A stretch of 47,943 nt of DNA from Lachnospiraceae bacterium (GTDB lineage Bacteria; Bacillota; Clostridia; Lachnospirales; Lachnospiraceae): the NCBI GenBank assembly GCA_017544285.1, contig JAFYEL010000007.1, positions 1 to 47,943 on the forward strand, in the 5' to 3' direction. Of the stretch, positions 1-8,895 are shown one piece after another. The notes under the pieces are model-generated. The model made no database searches and was not told the origin of the DNA. It saw only the letters and a list, made by a program, of their open reading frames with translations. How positions within the stretch are numbered: position 1 is the first letter of the stretch; each line of letters begins with the position of its first letter. The position numbers and the translations under genes were made by a program.

Positions 1-132
1 ACCAAGAAACTAACGGAGAATGATAGAACATGGTTGAAGAATTTGCTTGTTGGCGAGTTTGATGAAGTAATCAATTACATGCTTGAGAATGACTGCAAAC
101 TAGAGCAGGAAGCGATAGATGGAATGATCTGA
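1..132 (+). CDS. C-terminal end of an unidentified protein (partial)
   Basis: Frame 1 is open from the window edge to a TGA at 130-132, giving 43 residues that end in GMI. The tail is acidic and looks helical, with FDEVINYML followed by a Lys/Glu-rich stretch. Nothing in it identifies a family. The upstream part lies outside the window. It is AT-richer than the genes that follow, which may mean a separate transcription unit. It is called coding only because the frame is open, has plausible protein composition and stops cleanly before an intergenic promoter. Confidence 0.5.
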   Translation, partial: TKKLTENDRTWLKNLLVGEFDEVINYMLENDCKLEQEAIDGMI

Positions 133-189
133 TACTAAATACGTTTTACCTTTGGACTTTAAAAATGTATTTTCTCAGCCTGTCTTAAA

Positions 190-198
190 TGATATAAT
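190..198 (+). promoter_or_regulatory. Extended -10 promoter
   Basis: The string TGATATAAT is an extended -10 element (TGnTATAAT) about 55 nt before the ATG at 253. No good -35 box sits 17 bp upstream, as is common for extended -10 promoters. It probably drives the 253-684 gene and perhaps plsX. Confidence 0.55.
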
Positions 199-252
199 AT
201 TAAAGATTGCGATGAATTTTTATCGCACATATATCTGTTTGGGAGGATAACC

Positions 253-684
253 ATGGAAAGCAAGGATTTTGAAAAACTGGAGAAAAGCCTGAAGTTCACG
301 AGGACATGCTGCATCATAAGCTCGTTCATCACATTTCTTCTTCTGATAGCATTCATCGTACTGCTGTCAAAGATAAATCCGGTTCTGGATTTTGTTGATA
401 CCTTAGGGCCGGTGGTGGACAATGTGGCAGGCATAGACGTGCAGTCCGCAAACGGAGCCCTTGAGATATTCAACCGTGAGGCGGTAAAGATCGACTGGGC
501 GGAACTCTCCGAGATCATAAACGAGCTTGATGTGGACGCCATAAACGAAGCCGTCAGAAAGCTTGATGTGGATTCACTCAACGAGACCCTTTCATCCATC
601 GATGTGGAGGCATTGAACGCATCGCTGAAGAATCTGAACGAAGCGGCGGAAACCCTGAAAAAGATAGGGACCATATTCCGATAG
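253..684 (+). CDS. Small single-pass membrane protein with 12-residue repeats
   Basis: This 143-residue protein has a charged N-terminus, one membrane segment (about residues 20-39) and an acidic helical tail. The tail is built from repeats of 12 residues with pattern (L/I)DVxxxNxxxxx at 61-72, 80-91, 92-103, 104-115 and 116-127, with a looser copy at 128-139. A GGGAGG site lies 7 nt before the ATG. It ends 19 nt before plsX, so the two are probably co-transcribed. I recognise no family. The repeats suggest a long amphipathic helix on one side of the membrane. The function is unknown. Confidence 0.8.
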   Translation: MESKDFEKLEKSLKFTRTCCIISSFITFLLLIAFIVLLSKINPVLDFVDTLGPVVDNVAGIDVQSANGALEIFNREAVKIDWAELSEIINELDVDAINEAVRKLDVDSLNETLSSIDVEALNASLKNLNEAAETLKKIGTIFR

Positions 685-703
685 GGAAGGAACACCGATC
701 AGA

Positions 704-1708
704 ATGGAAAAGAACATCACATCCATAGCAGTGGACGCAATGGGCGGTGACAACGCGCCCTCCGAGATAGTAAAGGGGGCCTTAAGAGCCGCCGCCGAAA
801 GAAAAGATATACGGATATTTCTCACGGGACCGGAAGAGGTCATTAAAAAGGAACTCGAAAAAGAAGGCGGGGCAGGTGAAAACGTAAGTATCATCCACGC
901 ACCCCAGGTCATTACCAATGACGAGCCTCCCGTGAACGCCATCCGCAAGAAAAAGGATTCATCCATCGTGGTGGGGCTTTCAACCATAAAGACGGGGCAG
1001 TGCGACGCCTTTGTCTCCGCAGGGAGCACCGGCGCCATACTGGCCGGAGCCTCGGTGGTGGCGGGCAAGCTCAAGGGAGTTATGCGCACGCCGCTGGCAC
1101 CCCTCATTCCCACCCGCACGGGTTACTGTCTGCTGACGGACTGCGGCGCAAATGTGGACGCAAGGGCAGCCCATCTGGTACAGTTCGCAAAGATGGGATC
1201 CATCTACATGGAAAACATAGTGGGCGTCAAAAATCCCAGGGTCGGGCTTTTGAATATCGGCGCCGAAGAGGAAAAGGGCAACGCCCTTGTGAAGGAGACC
1301 TTTCCCCTTATGAGGGAGTGCAAAGATATTAACTTCATCGGTTCCGTGGAGGCCAGGGACGTGGCCGAGGGCGCGGCGGACGTCGTGGTCTGCGAAGCCT
1401 TTGCCGGTAACGTTCTGCTGAAGACCTACGAGGGAGTGGGGCAGGTGCTCATATCCGAGATGAAGAAGGGCATGACTTCCACCTTCACCGGCAAGCTTGG
1501 GGCGCTCCTCATCAAAAAGCCCTTGAAACAGTCCATGAAGAAGTTTACCGCAGGGGAATACGGCGCGGCTCCCATGCTGGGGCTCAACGGTCTGGTACTC
1601 AAGACCCACGGCAACGCCACATCCCGTGAGATATACAATTCCATCCTGCAGTGCATCACCTTTAAGGAGCAGCGGATCAGCGAAAAGATACAGGATGCGC
1701 TGGCTTGA
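704..1708 (+). CDS. plsX: Phosphate acyltransferase PlsX
   Basis: PlsX converts acyl-ACP and phosphate to acyl-phosphate, the donor for the first acylation of glycerol-3-phosphate in phospholipid synthesis. It is a peripheral membrane enzyme. The 334-residue length is normal. The N-terminal SIAVDAMGGDNAPSEIVKGA motif, the GSTGA segment and the C-terminal GAAPMLGLNG segment are typical of the family. The start follows a GGGAAGG site. Its TGA stop overlaps a promoter-like TGATATAAT, and acpP follows after 76 nt. fabD and fabG, which sit between plsX and acpP in Bacillus, are absent here. Confidence 0.97.
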   Translation: MEKNITSIAVDAMGGDNAPSEIVKGALRAAAERKDIRIFLTGPEEVIKKELEKEGGAGENVSIIHAPQVITNDEPPVNAIRKKKDSSIVVGLSTIKTGQCDAFVSAGSTGAILAGASVVAGKLKGVMRTPLAPLIPTRTGYCLLTDCGANVDARAAHLVQFAKMGSIYMENIVGVKNPRVGLLNIGAEEEKGNALVKETFPLMRECKDINFIGSVEARDVAEGAADVVVCEAFAGNVLLKTYEGVGQVLISEMKKGMTSTFTGKLGALLIKKPLKQSMKKFTAGEYGAAPMLGLNGLVLKTHGNATSREIYNSILQCITFKEQRISEKIQDALA

Positions 1709-1714
1709 TATAAT
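1706..1714 (+). promoter_or_regulatory. Extended -10 promoter before acpP
   Basis: TGATATAAT, identical to the element at 190-198, overlaps the plsX stop codon and lies 71 nt before the acpP ATG. No clear -35 box is seen. A small hairpin (TTTGCT at 1733-1738, AGCAAA at 1742-1747) follows in the leader. An internal promoter would let acyl carrier protein be made in excess of PlsX. Confidence 0.45.
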
Positions 1715-1784
1715 GGTTCAAATATGATAAAATTTGCTGTCAGCAAAGAGAAGGGCGACAGAAAAAGCATCGGGGGTTTATAGT

Positions 1785-2012
1785 ATGGAGCTTGAAAAAT
1801 TACAGAAGATCATTACCGAAGTGCTTAACGTTCACGTGTCAGAGGTAAATCCCGACACCACCTTTGTGGACGACCTGGGAGCGGATTCCCTTGATATCTT
1901 CCAGATCATCATGGGTATAGAGGAAGAGTTCGACATCGAGATCGATGCCGATGACGTCGAAAACATCAAGACCGTACAGGACGCCATAGACCGGATCAGA
2001 GATGCAGAATAG
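1785..2012 (+). CDS. acpP: Acyl carrier protein
   Basis: Acyl carrier protein carries growing fatty acyl chains on a 4'-phosphopantetheine arm. The 75-residue acidic protein contains GADSLD with the attachment serine at residue 35, followed by the usual helix-II segment DIFQIIMGIEEEF. I chose ATG 1785 because a GGGGG site at 1772-1776 precedes it. A start further upstream at 1734 would add a 17-residue basic tail not expected in ACP. The end overlaps the rnc start by 11 nt, suggesting translational coupling. It lies between plsX and rnc, as in other Firmicutes. Confidence 0.96.
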   Translation: MELEKLQKIITEVLNVHVSEVNPDTTFVDDLGADSLDIFQIIMGIEEEFDIEIDADDVENIKTVQDAIDRIRDAE

Positions 2013-2694
2013 AGATTTAAGTGAGCTTGAGGAAAAGCTGGGCTATGTTTTTTCCGACAGAGCCCTTCTTGAGAGAGCCCTCACTCATTCCTCCTGTGCC
2101 AACGAGCGCAGGATAAACAAAAAAGAAGATTACGAGAGATTGGAGTTTTTGGGTGACGCAGTCCTTGAACTGACGGTATCCGAATTCTTATACAATAATT
2201 ATCCGCAGAAAAAAGAGGGTGAGATGACCAGGACGAGAGCGGCTCTTGTATGCGAGCCGACGCTTGCAGCCTGTGCAAGGGCGCTGGAGCTGCCTTCTTT
2301 TTTGATGCTCGGCAAGGGCGAGGATATGACCGGTGGCCGTGAAAAGGACAGCATACTCTGCGACGTCTTTGAGGCCATAGCCGGAGCGCTCTACATCGAC
2401 GGCGGATTTGAGATTGCAAAGGCCTATATCACCGAGCACCTTTTGTCCGACTGGGAACACAAGGCCCTTTTTGTGGACGCAAAGACCATACTTCAGGAGC
2501 GTATGCAAAAGAGGGGGAAAAAGATCTCCTACAGGACAGTGTCCGAGGGAGGCACTCCCAACGAGAGAATTTTTACCGAGGAACTCACCGTAGACGGTGA
2601 GGCGGTGGGCAGGAGCGAAGGCCGTTCAAAAAAGGCGGCCCAGCAGCAGCTTGCCTACGAATATCTGATAAAGCTCGGTTTAGAGGTTGACTGA
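2002..2694 (+). CDS. rnc: Ribonuclease III
   Basis: RNase III cleaves double-stranded RNA and processes rRNA precursors and mRNAs. The 230-residue protein has the catalytic signature ERLEFLGDAVLEL (residues 45-57), with the metal-binding Glu/Asp at 48 and 52, and a C-terminal dsRNA-binding domain ending in the KKAAQQQLAYEYLIKL helix. The start lies inside the end of acpP, and its TGA shares one base with the smc ATG, so acpP-rnc-smc form a tightly coupled operon. Confidence 0.96.
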   Translation: MQNRDLSELEEKLGYVFSDRALLERALTHSSCANERRINKKEDYERLEFLGDAVLELTVSEFLYNNYPQKKEGEMTRTRAALVCEPTLAACARALELPSFLMLGKGEDMTGGREKDSILCDVFEAIAGALYIDGGFEIAKAYITEHLLSDWEHKALFVDAKTILQERMQKRGKKISYRTVSEGGTPNERIFTEELTVDGEAVGRSEGRSKKAAQQQLAYEYLIKLGLEVD

Positions 2695-5600
2695 TGTATT
2701 TAAAAAGTATAGAAGTTCACGGATTTAAATCCTTCGCAAATAAAATAGATTTCCAGTTTCACAACGGTATCACAGGCATAGTGGGCCCCAACGGCTCCGG
2801 TAAGTCAAACGTTGCCGATGCCGTAAGGTGGGTTCTGGGTGAGCAGAGCGCCAGGCAGCTGCGCGGCGCCTCCATGCAGGATGTCATTTTTTCCGGCACC
2901 CAGAGCAGAAGGCCCATGGGCTATGCAAGCGTTGCCATCACCCTTGACAATTCCGACCGCCAGCTCTCCGTCGACTACGAAGAGGTCACCGTCACCAGGC
3001 GCGTGTACCGTTCCGGAGAGAGCGAGTATCTGATCAACGGCACACCCTGCAGATTAAGGGATATCAACGAGCTTTTCTACGACACCGGTATCGGTAAGGA
3101 GGGCTACTCCATCATCGGACAGGGCCAGATCGAGAGGATCCTCTCCGGCAAGCCCGAGGACAGGCGCGAGCTCTTTGACGAGGCCGCAGGTATCGTTAAG
3201 TTCAAGCGCAGAAAGGCAGCCGCCATCAAAAAGCTCGATGAAGAGCAGGGCAATTTTACCCGCGTCAACGACATCCTCTCGGAGCTTGAAAAGCAGGTGG
3301 GTCCCCTGGAGCGCCAGTCCGAAAAGGCCCGGATCTACCTTCGCAAGAGAGAGGAGCTGAAGCACCTTGACGTAAACGTTTTCCTCCTCGAGACCCAGAG
3401 GCTCAGCCAGCAGCTGGAGGACATGAAGAAAAAGCACGACATCGCCGCCGAGGAGCTCAAGGAAACCTCCGACAAGTTCGAGAGCACCAGAGACGAGTTT
3501 GATGAAATGCAGGACGAGCTGGGCAGGCTTGACGCCCTCCTTGAAGAGAAGAACAAGGAGATATCCGACGCCCAGATCACCAGGCAGAAGCTGGAGGGCG
3601 AGATCGCCGTCCTCAACGAGCAGATAAACTCCGCAAAAAATTCCCAGGAGCATTTTCTTTCCAGAAAGGAAGCCCTGAAGGAACAGGTCAGGGAAAAGGA
3701 TGCGGAGCTTTCCGGTATAAAAAAGACCAAAAAGGAAATAGACAGGCAGGCCCAGGAGGCGGTTGAAAAGCGCAACGACGCAAAGGAGAGCGCCCAGGCC
3801 CTGGCCGGCAGCATCCAGCATATCAGCCAGAGCATCGAGAGACTGAAGCAGTCCATCATCGACGCTCTGAGCTTTCGAAACGACATCAGCACCAGGCTGT
3901 CAAAGTACGACACCCAGGTGGAGCAGATAAACATCGAAAAGGCACAGCTTGCCTCCCGGCTCCTTCGTGCAAAGACCGAAGAGGAAGAGATAAAGGCCGA
4001 GGAGGACGAGCGTGAAAAGGCCTTCAAGGAGGTTTGCCGCCAGCTTGCCGACCTTGATGCAAAGCTTGCCGACAACGAGAGAGCCATCGGAGATATCTCC
4101 GAAAAGCTCCGGGAGCTTGAGGCCGAAAAGTCACAGGCAGAGGCTTCCTTCCACGAGACCAATTCAAAGCTTGAGTCCCTGCGCAACATGGCGGAGCGCT
4201 ACGAGGGCTACGGCAACGCCACCAGGCGCATAATGGAGAAAAAGGACAACCGGATCTACGGCGTTGTGGCCGATATTCTCCAGGTAGACAAAAAATACGA
4301 GACCGCCATCGAGACGGCTCTGGGCGGAAACATCCAGAACATCGTCACAAAGGACGAGGCCTCCGCAAAAGAGATGATCGCCTTTCTTAAAAAGGAGAGG
4401 CTGGGAAGAGCTACCTTCCTGCCCCTGACCTCCGTTAAGGAGAGGGAGTTCACCGCTCCCGACGCCCTTAAGGAAAAAGGCGTCATAGGTCTTGCGGACA
4501 CCCTTGTGAAGCTGGATGATAAATACAAAAATGTGGCCAGCCATCTGCTTCACAATTACATTGTGGTGGACAATATCGACAACGGTCTGGCTCTTGCCAG
4601 AAAGTTCAACTTCACCCTCCGCATAGTCACAGTTTCCGGTGAGGCATTGAACCCCGGAGGTTCCATCTCCGGCGGTGCCTTTAAGAACAACTCCAATCTC
4701 CTGGGCCGCAAGAGAGAGATGGACGAGCTTGAAAAGCTCCTCAAAGAGACAAAGGACAAGGTGGATAAGACCGCCGACGCCATAGAAAAGACCAGGGACG
4801 AGCGCACCGAGATGAGGGGCGTTTCCGCAAAGATCCGTGATGAGCAGCAGGAAAAGTTCATCGAGCAGAACACCGCGAAGATGAATTTAGACCGTGCAAA
4901 GGAACGCAGGGAGGAAATGAAGGACGGCTTCTCCCGCCTTCACAACGAAGAGGCGGACATCGCCTCAAAGCTGGCACAGATCGAGTCCGACAAAAACAAG
5001 ACCGCGAAGGAGCTGGAGAGTTCACAGCGCTCCGAGCAGGATATTCAGAAAAAGATAGAAGAGCAGTCCGCCATCTTAAAGCAGAGACAGGACCGCGAGG
5101 CGGATATCCTCGCCGGTCTTTCCCAGCTCGATGTCGAGGCGGCACAGCTTTCACAGAAGCAGGAGTTCGAAGCCGGAAACCTTGAGAGGGTTGAGGGCGA
5201 AAAGAAGCGCCTGCAGGAGGAGTTGGATTTTGTCACCGAGTCCCTGAAGACCAGCGGACAGGACAGCGAGGAAAAGCAGCTCCGCATAGGAGAGATCCAG
5301 AAGACCATAGAGGCTTCCATAGAGGCCGACAGAAAGTGGTCCGAAGAGATAGAGAACACCCGCAAGATGAAGGAAGAGATCACCGCAAAGCAGCGTGATT
5401 TCATGCTGAAGCGTGACGAGCTCTCCGACAAGAAGGGCAGCCTCGACAAAGAGGTGTACAGGCTCAGCGGCCAGATCGAAAGGATCAAGGAACAGAGTGA
5501 TTCCCAGTATTCCTACATGTGGAACGAATACGAGATCACCATGTCCCAGGCCAGGGAGCAAAGGGACGATACCCTGACGGATCTTTCCGCCATGAAGAAA

Positions 5601-6245
5601 GAGATAATCTCCATCAAGGGCTCCATCAGAGAACTGGGAGATGTTAATGTAAATGCCATCGAGGCTTACAAGGAACTGATGGAGCGCTACGAGTTCATGC
5701 GCACCCAGAGAGATGACATAGTGGAGGCCAAGGAGTCTCTGGAAAAGGTCATCGCAGAGCTGGATGAGGGCATGAAAAAGCAGTTCTCCGAGAAGTTTGC
5801 CCAGATAGCAAAGCAGTTTGACAAGGTATTCAAGGAGATGTTCGGAGGCGGTACCGGTACCCTGGAACTCCTTGAAGACGAGGATATACTTGAGGCGGGC
5901 ATCAGGATCATCGCACAGCCCCCGGGAAAGAAGTTCCAGAACATGATGCAGCTCTCCGGAGGTGAGAAGGCTCTTACGGCCATTGCACTGCTGTTCGCGA
6001 TACAGAATCTGAAGCCTTCACCCTTCTGTCTGCTTGATGAGATAGAGGCGGCTCTGGATGAGAGCAATGTCGGGCGATTTGCCGGATACCTGCAGAAGCT
6101 CACCAAGTCCACACAGTTCATCGTCATCACCCATAGAAGGGGCACCATGGAAAAGGCGGACAGGCTATACGGTATCACCATGCAGGAAAAGGGCGTTTCC
6201 GCCCTGGTTTCCGTGGATCTTATCGATGATAAAGACCTGAAATAA
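2694..6245 (+). CDS. smc: Chromosome segregation protein SMC
   Basis: SMC is the ATPase core of bacterial condensin and works with ScpA and ScpB to compact and segregate chromosomes. The 1183-residue protein shows the N-terminal Walker A GPNGSGKSN (around residues 32-40), two long Lys/Glu-rich coiled coils, a hinge around residues 510-650 (with GVVADILQV and GGSISGGAF), and the ABC signature LSGGEKAL at 1087-1094. Walker B has the catalytic pair D1115-E1116 in LLDEIEAALDE. Its ATG overlaps the rnc stop by one base. scpA and scpB are not in the window. Confidence 0.98.
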   Translation: MYLKSIEVHGFKSFANKIDFQFHNGITGIVGPNGSGKSNVADAVRWVLGEQSARQLRGASMQDVIFSGTQSRRPMGYASVAITLDNSDRQLSVDYEEVTVTRRVYRSGESEYLINGTPCRLRDINELFYDTGIGKEGYSIIGQGQIERILSGKPEDRRELFDEAAGIVKFKRRKAAAIKKLDEEQGNFTRVNDILSELEKQVGPLERQSEKARIYLRKREELKHLDVNVFLLETQRLSQQLEDMKKKHDIAAEELKETSDKFESTRDEFDEMQDELGRLDALLEEKNKEISDAQITRQKLEGEIAVLNEQINSAKNSQEHFLSRKEALKEQVREKDAELSGIKKTKKEIDRQAQEAVEKRNDAKESAQALAGSIQHISQSIERLKQSIIDALSFRNDISTRLSKYDTQVEQINIEKAQLASRLLRAKTEEEEIKAEEDEREKAFKEVCRQLADLDAKLADNERAIGDISEKLRELEAEKSQAEASFHETNSKLESLRNMAERYEGYGNATRRIMEKKDNRIYGVVADILQVDKKYETAIETALGGNIQNIVTKDEASAKEMIAFLKKERLGRATFLPLTSVKEREFTAPDALKEKGVIGLADTLVKLDDKYKNVASHLLHNYIVVDNIDNGLALARKFNFTLRIVTVSGEALNPGGSISGGAFKNNSNLLGRKREMDELEKLLKETKDKVDKTADAIEKTRDERTEMRGVSAKIRDEQQEKFIEQNTAKMNLDRAKERREEMKDGFSRLHNEEADIASKLAQIESDKNKTAKELESSQRSEQDIQKKIEEQSAILKQRQDREADILAGLSQLDVEAAQLSQKQEFEAGNLERVEGEKKRLQEELDFVTESLKTSGQDSEEKQLRIGEIQKTIEASIEADRKWSEEIENTRKMKEEITAKQRDFMLKRDELSDKKGSLDKEVYRLSGQIERIKEQSDSQYSYMWNEYEITMSQAREQRDDTLTDLSAMKKEIISIKGSIRELGDVNVNAIEAYKELMERYEFMRTQRDDIVEAKESLEKVIAELDEGMKKQFSEKFAQIAKQFDKVFKEMFGGGTGTLELLEDEDILEAGIRIIAQPPGKKFQNMMQLSGGEKALTAIALLFAIQNLKPSPFCLLDEIEAALDESNVGRFAGYLQKLTKSTQFIVITHRRGTMEKADRLYGITMQEKGVSALVSVDLIDDKDLK

Positions 6246-6260
6246 CACAGGGGGATTTAA

Positions 6261-7169
6261 ATGGGTTTTTTTGATAAACTTAAAGCAGGACTTTCCAAGA
6301 CCAGGGATCAGCTGGCCGGGGGAATGGACAACCTGATAAACGGCTATGCCGAGATAGACGAGGACTTCTACGACGAACTGGAAGAGACCCTGATCATGGG
6401 AGATCTGGGGGTTGAATCCACAGGGCTTATCCTTGAGGAGCTCAAGGATGTGGTCAAGGAACGCAGAGTCAGGGAGAGCAGCGGAGTAAAGGAGCTGCTT
6501 GCCGAGCTGATCACGAACAGGCTCACCCTTCCCGAGGATGCTTATGAGTACACCAATGTGCGTTCGGTCGTGCTGGTCGTGGGCGTCAACGGAGTGGGAA
6601 AGACGACTACCTGCGGCAAGCTGGCGGCCAAGCTTTCCGATAAAGGAAAGAAGGTGCTGCTTTGTGCGGCGGATACCTTCAGAGCGGCTGCGGGAGAGCA
6701 GCTTAAGGCCTGGGCCGGAAGAGCCGGAGTTGATATAGTTTCAGGGGCCGAGGGACAGGATCCCGGAGCCGTAGTGTTTGACGGAGTGAGCGCAGCAAAG
6801 GCCAGGGGCACGGATGTGCTGCTGGTGGATACCGCGGGCAGGCTCAATAATAAAAAGAACCTGATGGAAGAGCTGCGAAAGATCAAGAATATCATTGCAA
6901 GGGAGTATCCCGAGGCAAAGCTTGAGACTCTGGTGGTAGTGGATGCTTCCACCGGCCAGAACGCTTTGGTACAGGCGCAGGAATTTGCTTCTGTTACCGA
7001 TGTCACGGGAGTTGTACTGACGAAGCTTGACGGCACCGCAAAGGGCGGTATCGTGGTTGCGATCGCATCGCAGCTTGGAATTCCGGTGAAGTACATCGGT
7101 ATCGGCGAGGCTGTCGAGGACCTCGAGAGGTTCGACGCCGATAGCTATGTCAAGGCTATCCTGGGCTAG
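6261..7169 (+). CDS. ftsY: Signal recognition particle receptor FtsY
   Basis: FtsY is the SRP receptor GTPase. It docks Ffh-ribosome complexes at the membrane for co-translational insertion. The 302-residue protein is a compact NG-domain form without a long acidic A domain. The P-loop GVNGVGKT is at residues 108-115, followed by DTFRAAA, DTAGR and TKLDGTAKGG. A GGGGG site precedes the ATG, 15 nt after smc. In Bacillus, ylxM-ffh follows directly; here a structured element and ilvA intervene. Confidence 0.97.
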   Translation: MGFFDKLKAGLSKTRDQLAGGMDNLINGYAEIDEDFYDELEETLIMGDLGVESTGLILEELKDVVKERRVRESSGVKELLAELITNRLTLPEDAYEYTNVRSVVLVVGVNGVGKTTTCGKLAAKLSDKGKKVLLCAADTFRAAAGEQLKAWAGRAGVDIVSGAEGQDPGAVVFDGVSAAKARGTDVLLVDTAGRLNNKKNLMEELRKIKNIIAREYPEAKLETLVVVDASTGQNALVQAQEFASVTDVTGVVLTKLDGTAKGGIVVAIASQLGIPVKYIGIGEAVEDLERFDADSYVKAILG

Positions 7170-7185
7170 TTTTTATACGATAATT

Positions 7186-7316
7186 AGGTCAAATGGCAGA
7201 TGCGACTTCGTCGCATTGGCCCGCAACGTCCAAAAATCAACTCGGCAAGCTGGCTTGCCGAACTGATTTATTGGACGGTGCTGCAAGCAGCTTTGCTGCT
7301 TGCGGCCATTTGACCT
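7186..7316. other. Three-armed inverted-repeat (cloverleaf-like) element
   Basis: The ftsY-ilvA gap is almost entirely self-complementary. An outer 12-bp perfect stem (AGGTCAAATGGC 7186-7197 with 7305-7316) encloses three arms. Arm 1 is ATGCGAC/GTCGCAT (7200-7206, 7210-7216). Arm 2 is a long arm with CGTCCAA/TTGGACG (7227-7233, 7271-7277), AAATCA/TGATTT (7234-7239, 7264-7269) and CGGCAAGC/GCTTGCCG (7243-7250, 7253-7260). Arm 3 is GCAAGCAGC/GCTGCTTGC (7283-7291, 7295-7303). A further T-run (7170-7176) can pair with an A-run (7319-7325). It has no terminator-like U-tract and no T-box motif. It could be a small palindromic mobile element, a structured leader of ilvA, or a processing site. No second copy was seen in the window. 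Confidence 0.7.
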
Positions 7317-7344
7317 CATAAAAAACCACAAAGAGGAACAAACC

Positions 7345-8562
7345 ATGGAAATGTTAACACTGCAATCCTTCGAACAGGCTTCGGAGAAGGTCCGTGAGGT
7401 CACTCTCGAGACAAAACTCGTATACAGCGATTACTGGAGCAGGAGCACGGGCTGCCGTGTATATCTCAAGCCCGAGAACATGCAGTTCACCGGCGCTTAC
7501 AAGGTGAGGGGCGCCTACTACAAGATGAGCACCCTTTCCGATGAGGACAGAGCCAAGGGTATAATCACCGCTTCTGCGGGGAACCATGCTCAGGGCGTGG
7601 CCTACGCTGCGGCCTGCTATAAGGTTCCCGCAACCATCGTGATGCCCACCAGTACTCCCCTTATCAAGGTTAACCGCACCAAGAGCTACGGTGCCAAGGT
7701 TGTCCTCCACGGCGACGTTTACGACGACGCCTGTGAGAAGGCCTACGAGCTTGCCGAAAAGGAGGGCTACACCTTCGTACATCCCTTCGACGATCCTGCG
7801 GTAGCCACCGGACAGGGCACCATAGCCATGGAGATCTTTAAGGAGCTCCCTCTGGTGGACTACATACTCGTCCCCATAGGCGGAGGCGGCCTTGCCGCCG
7901 GAGTCTCCACCCTTGCAAAGCTTCTGAATCCCAAGATCAAGGTCATAGGCGTTGAGCCCTCGGGAGCCGCCTGCATGAAGGCCTCCATAGAGGCAGGCAA
8001 GGTGGTTACCCTCGACAGCGCCCAGACCATCGCCGACGGTACCGCGGTAAAGACCCCGGGAGAGACGATCTTCCCCTACATCAAAGAGAATATAGACGAT
8101 ATAATCACCGTTGAGGATTCCGACCTCATAGTCGCCTTCCTCGACATGGTCGAGAACCATAAGATGGTGGTCGAAAACTCCGGCCTTTTAACCGTTGCCG
8201 CCCTTAAGCAGCTGCAGCTCAAGGATAAGAAGGTGGTATGCATCCTATCCGGAGGAAACATGGATGTCATCACCATGTCATCGGTGGTCCAGCAGGGACT
8301 CATCATGAGGGACAGGATATTCACCGTATCCGTTCTGCTTCCGGACCGTCCGGGAGAGCTTTCCAGAGTGGCCAGCGTCATCGCCCAGGAAAACGGAAAC
8401 GTTATCAAGCTGGAGCACAACCAGTTCGTATCCACCAACAGGAATGCGGCAGTGGAATTGCGCATCACCCTGGAGGCCTTCGGAACGGATCACAAGCAGC
8501 AGATCCTTGGAAGACTGGAGAAGGACGGCTTCAGGCCCAAGATAGTCCGCACCTCCGTCTGA
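7345..8562 (+). CDS. ilvA: Threonine ammonia-lyase with ACT domain
   Basis: This PLP enzyme deaminates threonine to 2-oxobutanoate, the entry to isoleucine synthesis or threonine catabolism. The 405-residue protein has the PLP lysine K53 in TGAYKVRGA, a glycine-rich phosphate loop (GGGGLAAG) and a C-terminal ACT-type domain (about 330-405, starting FTVSVLLPDRPGEL). I chose ATG 7345 because of the AGAGGAA site before it; a TTG at 7300 lies inside the upstream inverted repeat. The size fits the short single-ACT class rather than the 500-residue two-ACT form. It is an unusual insertion between ftsY and ylxM. Confidence 0.93.
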   Translation: MEMLTLQSFEQASEKVREVTLETKLVYSDYWSRSTGCRVYLKPENMQFTGAYKVRGAYYKMSTLSDEDRAKGIITASAGNHAQGVAYAAACYKVPATIVMPTSTPLIKVNRTKSYGAKVVLHGDVYDDACEKAYELAEKEGYTFVHPFDDPAVATGQGTIAMEIFKELPLVDYILVPIGGGGLAAGVSTLAKLLNPKIKVIGVEPSGAACMKASIEAGKVVTLDSAQTIADGTAVKTPGETIFPYIKENIDDIITVEDSDLIVAFLDMVENHKMVVENSGLLTVAALKQLQLKDKKVVCILSGGNMDVITMSSVVQQGLIMRDRIFTVSVLLPDRPGELSRVASVIAQENGNVIKLEHNQFVSTNRNAAVELRITLEAFGTDHKQQILGRLEKDGFRPKIVRTSV

Positions 8563-8571
8563 GGTCAAGAC

Positions 8572-8895
8572 ATGGAAGATTTCGAATACAAGGCACTGCT
8601 CTTTGATTTCTACGGCAACATGCTGACTGAGGGTCAGCGCACCGCCTTTGAGGAGCATGTTATAGAGGACCTGACGGTGTCCGAGATAGCCCAGAACAGG
8701 GAGGTCTCGAGACAGGCGGCCTCGGATCTGTTAAAGCGCACCGAGCGCATCCTTAAGGACTACGAGGCAAAGCTTCACCTGGTGGAAAAATTCTTAAACA
8801 TCAGGCAGCGCACAGAAGGTATTGATAAGATCGCCCGCGAAAGGGGAGAGGATGACATACTCGCCCTCACCCGGGAAATACTGGAGGAGCTGTAA
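8572..8895 (+). CDS. ylxM: YlxM family SRP-associated helix-turn-helix protein
   Basis: The 107-residue protein begins with a sigma-70 region-4-like helix-turn-helix (LTVSEIAQNREVSRQAASDLLKR, about residues 41-63; the family signature is the segment from LTEGQ to SRQAA). It belongs to the UPF0122/YlxM family, whose genes sit directly before ffh and whose products are linked to SRP function. Its TAA shares one base with the ffh start, which supports coupling. Helical prediction and size are normal. Confidence 0.93.
   Translation: MEDFEYKALLFDFYGNMLTEGQRTAFEEHVIEDLTVSEIAQNREVSRQAASDLLKRTERILKDYEAKLHLVEKFLNIRQRTEGIDKIARERGEDDILALTREILEEL

Noticed and set aside
7170..7344. T-box or amino-acid riboswitch before ilvA
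   Set aside because: There is no T-box core (GGGTGGNACCGCG-like) and no terminator/antiterminator pair with a U-tract. The symmetry fits a palindromic element better.
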